The position numbers and the translations under genes are program-made. The notes beneath the pieces were generated by a model. The model saw only the letters and a list, made by a program, of their open reading frames with translations. It was not told the DNA's origin and did no database searches. Shown in pieces: positions 6,901-9,727 of a DNA stretch of 9,727 nt. Position 1 is the stretch's first letter. Each line of letters begins with the position of its first letter. Source of the DNA: Actinomycetota bacterium (GTDB lineage: Bacteria; Actinomycetota; Actinomycetes; S36-B12; UBA5976). The stretch covers positions 1-9,727 of the forward strand of contig JAFMIT010000058.1 in NCBI GenBank assembly GCA_017853815.1, written 5' to 3'.

Positions 6901-8458
6901 TTCGACCGACGGCATGAGTTGGACCTCTCAAGTTGTGCCGGGAGAAGTCACTTCAGGCACGATATCTGGATTGAATCCCAACACGACTTATCAATTCAGA
7001 GTAAGCGGAATCAATGCTGCTGGTGTCGGTGCCGCATCCACGATTTTTGAAAATCGCACCTCGCATGCTCCCGCATCGGTTGGTGCCATCACGGTGGTTG
7101 CCCGCTCCTCAAGCAGCCTTAGTCTGACCTGGAATGCGCCAGCTGATGATGGCTCACCCATCACGGCATATACGGTCGAGTACTCCGAGAATGGGGTCGC
7201 GTGGAACAGCTTCGCTGTCCAGAACAGCTCGGCATTGCTCACGAACCTGCCGGCTGCGTCGAGCTATTACATCCGAGTGATCGCAGCAAACGCTGCAGGT
7301 GCTGCGCCTGCATCAGAGTCGCTGATTGCATCGACTATTGGCAATCGCACTGACTCAGTTTTCGTTAAAGACTTTGATGGTAAGCCAGTTGTCGGCGGTC
7401 AGCTCACGTGGCGAAAAGCCGACAACTCTCAAGCAGCATCCACACCAGTGCCGTTGAGCGCCGAGGGCAGTTTCGTCATCACGGACCAAACGCCTGGTCT
7501 TTACAGAGTGAGCATCACCAACGCGACCCTTGAAGATGGATCAAAAGTTTCTGGGGAGTCGACAATCTGGTTTGGTTTTGTTGGTGCCAAAGTTCAACTT
7601 CCAGCCACCCCTCTCAGTGGCGTGCGCACCATTCTTGTGACTCTCCCCAATGGCAGAGCGGTGGTTGGTGCTCGCGTGAGTGTCAGCAACTTGAGTTCAA
7701 CACTCAAGGTCGGCGATTTCACTTTCACCACGGATCTCAGCACGACCGCCGGCGTGACGGATTCCTTCGGTCGGGTGAGTGTCTCTGGATTTGCTTCGGG
7801 CACGCCGGTGGCTACCGCCACTTACTTCGATGGACTCACCAAGCAAGTTGTTAGCGCAGATGTTGTGGGTGAAATGACCACAGTGACGCTGTCGGATGCC
7901 GCATGGGTTAAATCCTTGTTTTCGACCAAGACAGTTCAACGTGGAGATCGCGTCGAAATCCAAGTCACCGCCCAGCGAGCGACAGGTGTCCTTTCTGGCA
8001 TTGCTATCAAACTGCTAGCACCGAAAGGCGCATCGCAGACGGGATGTAAAGCAGTTTTGAAAGGCACCACCAACGCACTCGGCAAGGTGAAGTTGTATGC
8101 CTGTGCCACGAAGTCGGGCCAATACAAGCTCTCCGCCGTCGGTGCTGTGGTGACGTCGACTGTGACGTTGTTAGTGAATGGCACGGCTCCAATGCCCGTA
8201 ACGCGATTGACGGTTGCTTCTTTGACCCCACGCGGGCTCACGATTGGATGGCTCGCGCCACAATTCAACGGTGGCAGCAAGATCTCCACGTACAAAGTAG
8301 TTGTCGTGGGTGGAGGTAAGACCATCGCCCGCACGCTGACTCAATCGACGCTATCTCTCAAGGGTCTTACAAGTGGAGTCACGTACTCCGTGAGTGTCGT
8401 AGCGACGAGCGCCAACGGCGTTTCAGATCCTTCGACAGCGACATTCAAAGTGTCTTAA
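3983..8458 (+). CDS. Secreted multidomain protein: Fn3, RCC1-type propeller, tandem Fn3 domains
   Basis: I do not recognise a named gene. The 1491-residue product starts with a Sec signal peptide (basic MRR, hydrophobic core, likely cleavage after AQA at 23). Domains in order are Fn3 (about 29-118), a seven-bladed RCC1-type beta-propeller (119-450), an alanine-rich linker (458-464), seven tandem Fn3 domains (about 465-1122), two Ig/CNA-B-like modules (about 1124-1210 and 1214-1302), a further Ig-like module with cysteines 1355 and 1374 (about 1305-1400), and a final Fn3 (about 1402-1491). There is no LPXTG signal, transmembrane tail or SLH motif, so the protein looks released or held non-covalently. 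Cysteines occur only as spaced pairs, as expected for disulfides outside the cell. No catalytic motif is seen. By family, Fn3 arrays act as spacers or adhesion modules and RCC1-type propellers bind other proteins, so a surface or extracellular binding role is inferred. The reading frame is intact over 4.5 kb. The start has an AAGGGCGGA upstream and gives a clean signal peptide. Confidence 0.85.
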   Translation: MRRAIVAALVAMAMSSIGQPAQAVDEFSTPVKNLSVASRAASSVTLTWTAPNYEGLAPVESYNIYFKTVTDPLWSLATNVTTTSAQVTGLAAATDYQFKVAAVNALGEGAAAIYGQALSLTAGSNHSCVVRGDGSVWCWGANDFGQFGAGDLVGANTPRRINGLTNVTHLSAASTYACAIAAGAVSCFGDNTFGQLGDGSTIASATPVSVVGIAEAVSRVDVGETTACAVTVSGALYCWGDGTNALIGDGSTNSSLVAKQVLIAAVDVSVGVSHACALMADASVSCWGSESLTPTTINVVPNALQVSVGGAVDSPSVINGFGDMCAITQARSVVCWTSITSPAIAIPGPTMTMELSVGTGHACAVTTGGAAWCWGSNTAGQLGSGSNPSGISPVTGAPALIDIAASSDPSSGHTCATTSAGSVYCWGANGAGQLGNGNTLNSVLPVVAGTFAPLTARAAAAAAAVQGLTFVSRTQSSIEVSWTGLTLAETDFIPLTHYLVETSRDGVVWKQEATTGAATSFVANGLTPASSYYIRIAGVTAAGAGAYSVPLLDRTSNVPNQVSGLQFVSRTPGAISISWTVPASDGLPILAYQVEWMTGSGSWQSAGVVGSTSYTINGLTPATTYRIRVAAASAAGFGPASAEISDRTSNTPDKVTGVSHVDRNGNSITVSWSTPTADGLPIIGYQVQWFAGLSASPSSMTLVTPATTTTINGLVGATTYRIQIAGISAAGVGTFSDEFVDRTLNPPNAVTGLMNAGRTASTISLIWTAPAADGLAVTEYVVEWATASGPWSQTTVTTPAVTLSGLSGNTDYRIRVSARSAAGLGSPSVEWIDHTLRAPAKVIGINHISRSESTIEISWQTPSSDGLPLTQIKIEWSRDGQNWPAQVLTGQSVNLTQVKLTGLQPASDYQIRITASSSVGAGVTSDIFLDRTSHAPSQVTGVTYVGRSARAVSLSWSRPDSDGIAITGYKVEASTDGMSWTSQVVPGEVTSGTISGLNPNTTYQFRVSGINAAGVGAASTIFENRTSHAPASVGAITVVARSSSSLSLTWNAPADDGSPITAYTVEYSENGVAWNSFAVQNSSALLTNLPAASSYYIRVIAANAAGAAPASESLIASTIGNRTDSVFVKDFDGKPVVGGQLTWRKADNSQAASTPVPLSAEGSFVITDQTPGLYRVSITNATLEDGSKVSGESTIWFGFVGAKVQLPATPLSGVRTILVTLPNGRAVVGARVSVSNLSSTLKVGDFTFTTDLSTTAGVTDSFGRVSVSGFASGTPVATATYFDGLTKQVVSADVVGEMTTVTLSDAAWVKSLFSTKTVQRGDRVEIQVTAQRATGVLSGIAIKLLAPKGASQTGCKAVLKGTTNALGKVKLYACATKSGQYKLSAVGAVVTSTVTLLVNGTAPMPVTRLTVASLTPRGLTIGWLAPQFNGGSKISTYKVVVVGGGKTIARTLTQSTLSLKGLTSGVTYSVSVVATSANGVSDPSTATFKVS
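4337..5332 (+). repeat. Seven RCC1-type propeller blades, each with a cysteine pair
   Basis: Residues 119-450 of the large secreted protein consist of seven repeats of roughly 40-50 residues with the pattern (G)xxHxCAxxxxGxVxCWGxNxxGQLGxG. The cysteine pairs are 128/138, 178/187, 228/238, 276/286, 325/335, 363/373 and 415/425, spaced 10 residues apart except blade 2 (9). The GQ(L/F)G turn is clear in blades 1, 2, 6 and 7. Blade 5 is the most degenerate (CWTS in place of CWG), and blade 4 lacks the GQLG part. Seven blades is the number in RCC1 and in the secreted streptomycete inhibitor BLIP-II, so this should close into a full propeller. Confidence 0.85.
5375..7342 (+). repeat. Tandem array of seven fibronectin type III domains
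   Basis: Residues 465-1120 of the large secreted protein contain seven consecutive Fn3 repeats of 92-97 residues. Equivalent valines at repeat starts are 465, 562, 655, 750, 842, 939 and 1033. The shared pattern is VxGxxxxxR(T/S)xxSIxxSWxxPxxDGLPIxxYxVEW, then a variable loop, GLxPxTxYxIRVAAxSAAGxG, and a junction of the DRTSN type (553, 646, 741, 930; variants DHTLR at 833, NRTSH at 1024, NRTDS at 1121). The repeats are alike in protein sequence, but the codons at the junctions differ, so this is an old or diversified array and not a recent DNA duplication. No cysteine occurs in the array. Confidence 0.9.
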
Positions 8459-8542
8459 GCCAGCAATCCACAGGGACAGGTTCATCCACAAGCAGGGAAT
8501 CTGATTGCTGTTTAAGTTCGCAGGAAATCTAGCCTCACTGGC
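8459..8542. other. Intergenic region with an 8-base inverted repeat and two ATCCACA repeats
   Basis: These 84 bases separate the large secreted-protein gene from comEA. CAGCAATC (8461-8468) and GATTGCTG (8503-8510) are perfect reverse complements around a 34-base loop, followed by TTTAAGTT. This could be a weak terminator for the upstream gene or a protein-binding site. Inside lie two direct copies of ATCCACA (8466-8472 and 8484-8490), 18 bases apart. The second, TCATCCACA, differs from the DnaA box TTATCCACA at one base. The right arm overlaps the candidate -35 of comEA. No function is proven. Confidence 0.4.
8505..8535 (+). promoter_or_regulatory. Probable comEA promoter for a leaderless mRNA
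   Basis: TAGCCT at 8530-8535 fits the TANNNT -10 pattern and lies 13 to 8 bases before the comEA ATG at 8543. TTGCTG at 8505-8510 could serve as a -35, with a rather long 19-base spacer. No Shine-Dalgarno sequence is present between the -10 and the ATG, so the mRNA would start at or almost at the start codon. The -35 coincides with the right arm of the inverted repeat, so a protein bound there could control comEA-comEC. That last point is inference. Confidence 0.45.
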
Positions 8543-9103
8543 ATGGACTTTGAATTATCGGCTGCGCAGCGGCGGGCTTTGAGCATTGCCGTAGCTTTCA
8601 TCGCCACCGCGTTGGGTGCTTACTGGTGGCTCATGCCTACTCAATCACCCGACATTGAAACAGAATCGGTTGGCACAACTCCTGCCGCCATGCCTTCACT
8701 TCACCAAGCCACGGTGCTCGTCGACGTTCAAGGTGCCGTCAAGCATGCGGGTGTCGTAGAACTCCCAGCGGGCTCCCGAGTGCTCGATGCCGTGCGTGCG
8801 GCCGGCGGTCTTATCAAAGGCGCAACAGCCGGGATCAACCTCGCGCGCATATTGGTCGATGGTGAACAACTCTTGGTCGGTAAACAAAACATTCCCGCTG
8901 CGCAGGACGGCAAAGTCCATCTCAACCGTGCGACCGAATCCGAGCTTGAAGACTTGCCAGGTGTTGGGCCTGTCCTTGCGGCCCGGCTACTTCAGTATCG
9001 AGAAGAACATGGCAGTTTCCGAAATCTCGCAGCGCTCGACTCAGTTCCCGGTGTTGGACCGTCGATGCTCGACAATCTCAAAGATTTGATTGTCTTTGAC
9101 TAA
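8543..9103 (+). CDS. comEA: Competence protein ComEA, membrane-anchored DNA receptor
   Basis: This 186-residue protein is expected to bind incoming double-stranded DNA on the outer face of the membrane and pass it to the ComEC channel. One N-terminal membrane segment (about 12-31) follows a short cytoplasmic stretch, and a flexible linker rich in Thr, Ser and Pro (32-55) comes next. A SLBB-type domain (about 57-113) contains VDVQGAVKHAGVVELPAGSRV and AAGG. The helix-hairpin-helix DNA-binding region (about 124-183) has HLNRATESELEDLPGVG and a second SVPGVG; the two PGVG hairpins are at 139-142 and 169-172. The size and order are typical of Gram-positive ComEA proteins. The stop overlaps the probable start of comEC by 8 bases, so the two are likely co-expressed. 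Whether the organism is naturally transformable cannot be shown from this window. Confidence 0.96.
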   Translation: MDFELSAAQRRALSIAVAFIATALGAYWWLMPTQSPDIETESVGTTPAAMPSLHQATVLVDVQGAVKHAGVVELPAGSRVLDAVRAAGGLIKGATAGINLARILVDGEQLLVGKQNIPAAQDGKVHLNRATESELEDLPGVGPVLAARLLQYREEHGSFRNLAALDSVPGVGPSMLDNLKDLIVFD

Positions 9104-9727
9104 AACCACAGCGGACGTCCGCCTGTCCCTTCCGCTCATCTGCTTGTGGAGCGCAACCGTTGCGGCTTTTGGAATCGCAAGCGGGAATCGTCCGCTCAGC
9201 GCCATGTCGCTGGGCGTGATTTCGCTCGTACTGGTGTTTGCGCGACGCTTTCAACTGCTAACTCTCGCATTGTCACTGATAGCAGTTGCGTCACTCGCCG
9301 TGTTGGCGCGATGGAATGTTCTTCACGACCCGGCGGCGATTGAATTGCTTGAGACCTTACCTGTCGGGGAGGTGGTCTTTTCGACGACGTCCGATCCTTC
9401 AACTGTCGCGACTCAAGGATTTCAATCGTTGAGTTTTGGAGAAGAGACGCGCCTGCGCGCGGAATCAGTTGCCATTGGCGAGCGGTCCATCAGTCTTCCG
9501 ATGTTTGTGAGCTTCCCTGGGCAGTTGGTCGGAATTGAGATTGGTTCGACTTGGAAATGCACCGCGAGTATGCGCATTGCCGACGGCACGGTGAACTTTC
9601 TGGCCTACGTCAGATGCAGAGACCAACCCACTTTGCTTCGCGCAGCGCCCGTTCATCAGCATTGGGCGAGTATCTTGCGGGATTCATTGCTGCAGCTTTC
9701 TGCTGGTCGTCATCCCAGCGTTGATGG
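9096..9727 (+). CDS. comEC: ComEC/Rec2 family DNA-uptake channel, N-terminal part (3' partial)
   Basis: An open frame with no stop runs from 9096 to the right window edge, giving 210 codons. The identification rests mainly on its place directly after comEA and on its N-terminal layout. There are three hydrophobic segments (about 10-28, 35-49 and 52-71), then a soluble OB-like region (about 84-180), then a stretch leading to the competence domain (WASILRDSLLQLSAG). ComEC proteins carry single-stranded DNA across the cytoplasmic membrane. Cysteines 155 and 174 in the soluble loop may pair, as reported for a disulfide in the corresponding loop of B. subtilis ComEC. The start is probably the TTG at 9096, in TTGACTAA, overlapping the comEA stop. 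An in-frame TGA at 9087 leaves only TTG 9090 as an alternative upstream. The first ATG (9204) would remove the first membrane segment. No good Shine-Dalgarno sequence is present, so translation is probably coupled to comEA. Confidence 0.85.
   Translation, partial: MTKTTADVRLSLPLICLWSATVAAFGIASGNRPLSAMSLGVISLVLVFARRFQLLTLALSLIAVASLAVLARWNVLHDPAAIELLETLPVGEVVFSTTSDPSTVATQGFQSLSFGEETRLRAESVAIGERSISLPMFVSFPGQLVGIEIGSTWKCTASMRIADGTVNFLAYVRCRDQPTLLRAAPVHQHWASILRDSLLQLSAGRHPSVD

Noticed and set aside
9146..9343. Short + strand and - strand frames at the right edge (9146-9343, 9196-9402, 9465-9662)
   Set aside because: They overlap the continuous membrane-protein frame from 9096 that fits comEC in position and hydrophobic layout. 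The short frames show no domain signal.

Overview
The window reads as an ordinary stretch of a bacterial chromosome, probably from an actinobacterium (Actinomycetota). The base composition is moderately G+C-rich by eye. The order leuS - degV - (one large gene) - comEA - comEC resembles a block often found in that phylum. Three genes have a TANNNT -10 hexamer 12 or 13 bases before the start codon and no separate ribosome-binding site, which suggests leaderless mRNAs, common in actinobacteria. The class or genus cannot be fixed from the window. All genes lie on the + strand; no tRNA, rRNA, insertion sequence, phage gene or CRISPR array was seen.

Layout. Bases 2-508 hold the C-terminal part of a sugar-type (MalG-like) ABC transporter permease, closed by a perfectly palindromic terminator hairpin at 528-547. 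leuS (580-3060) encodes leucyl-tRNA synthetase. degV (3092-3937) encodes a DegV-family fatty-acid-binding protein. A single 4.5-kb gene (3983-8458) encodes a 1491-residue exported mosaic: signal peptide, one Fn3 domain, a seven-bladed RCC1-type propeller, seven Fn3 domains in tandem, Ig/CNA-B-like modules and a last Fn3 domain. An 84-base intergenic region with an inverted repeat follows. Then come comEA (8543-9103) and the first 210 codons of comEC (from 9096, running off the right edge). comEA and comEC overlap by 8 bases.

How the genes relate. comEA and comEC form the DNA-uptake pair: ComEA is a membrane-tethered DNA receptor and ComEC the membrane channel. LeuS is housekeeping, and DegV supplies acyl chains to fatty-acid kinase in species that have it. 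The large Fn3/RCC1 protein is the accessory element here. It sits between degV and comEA, has its own probable signals, and looks like a secreted binding or adhesion protein. Its cysteines are strikingly regular: one pair in each of the seven propeller blades, one more pair near the C-terminus, and none elsewhere. No complete undescribed multi-gene system is evident. The points most worth following are this protein, the leaderless promoter pattern, and an AMSKS in place of KMSKS in LeuRS.
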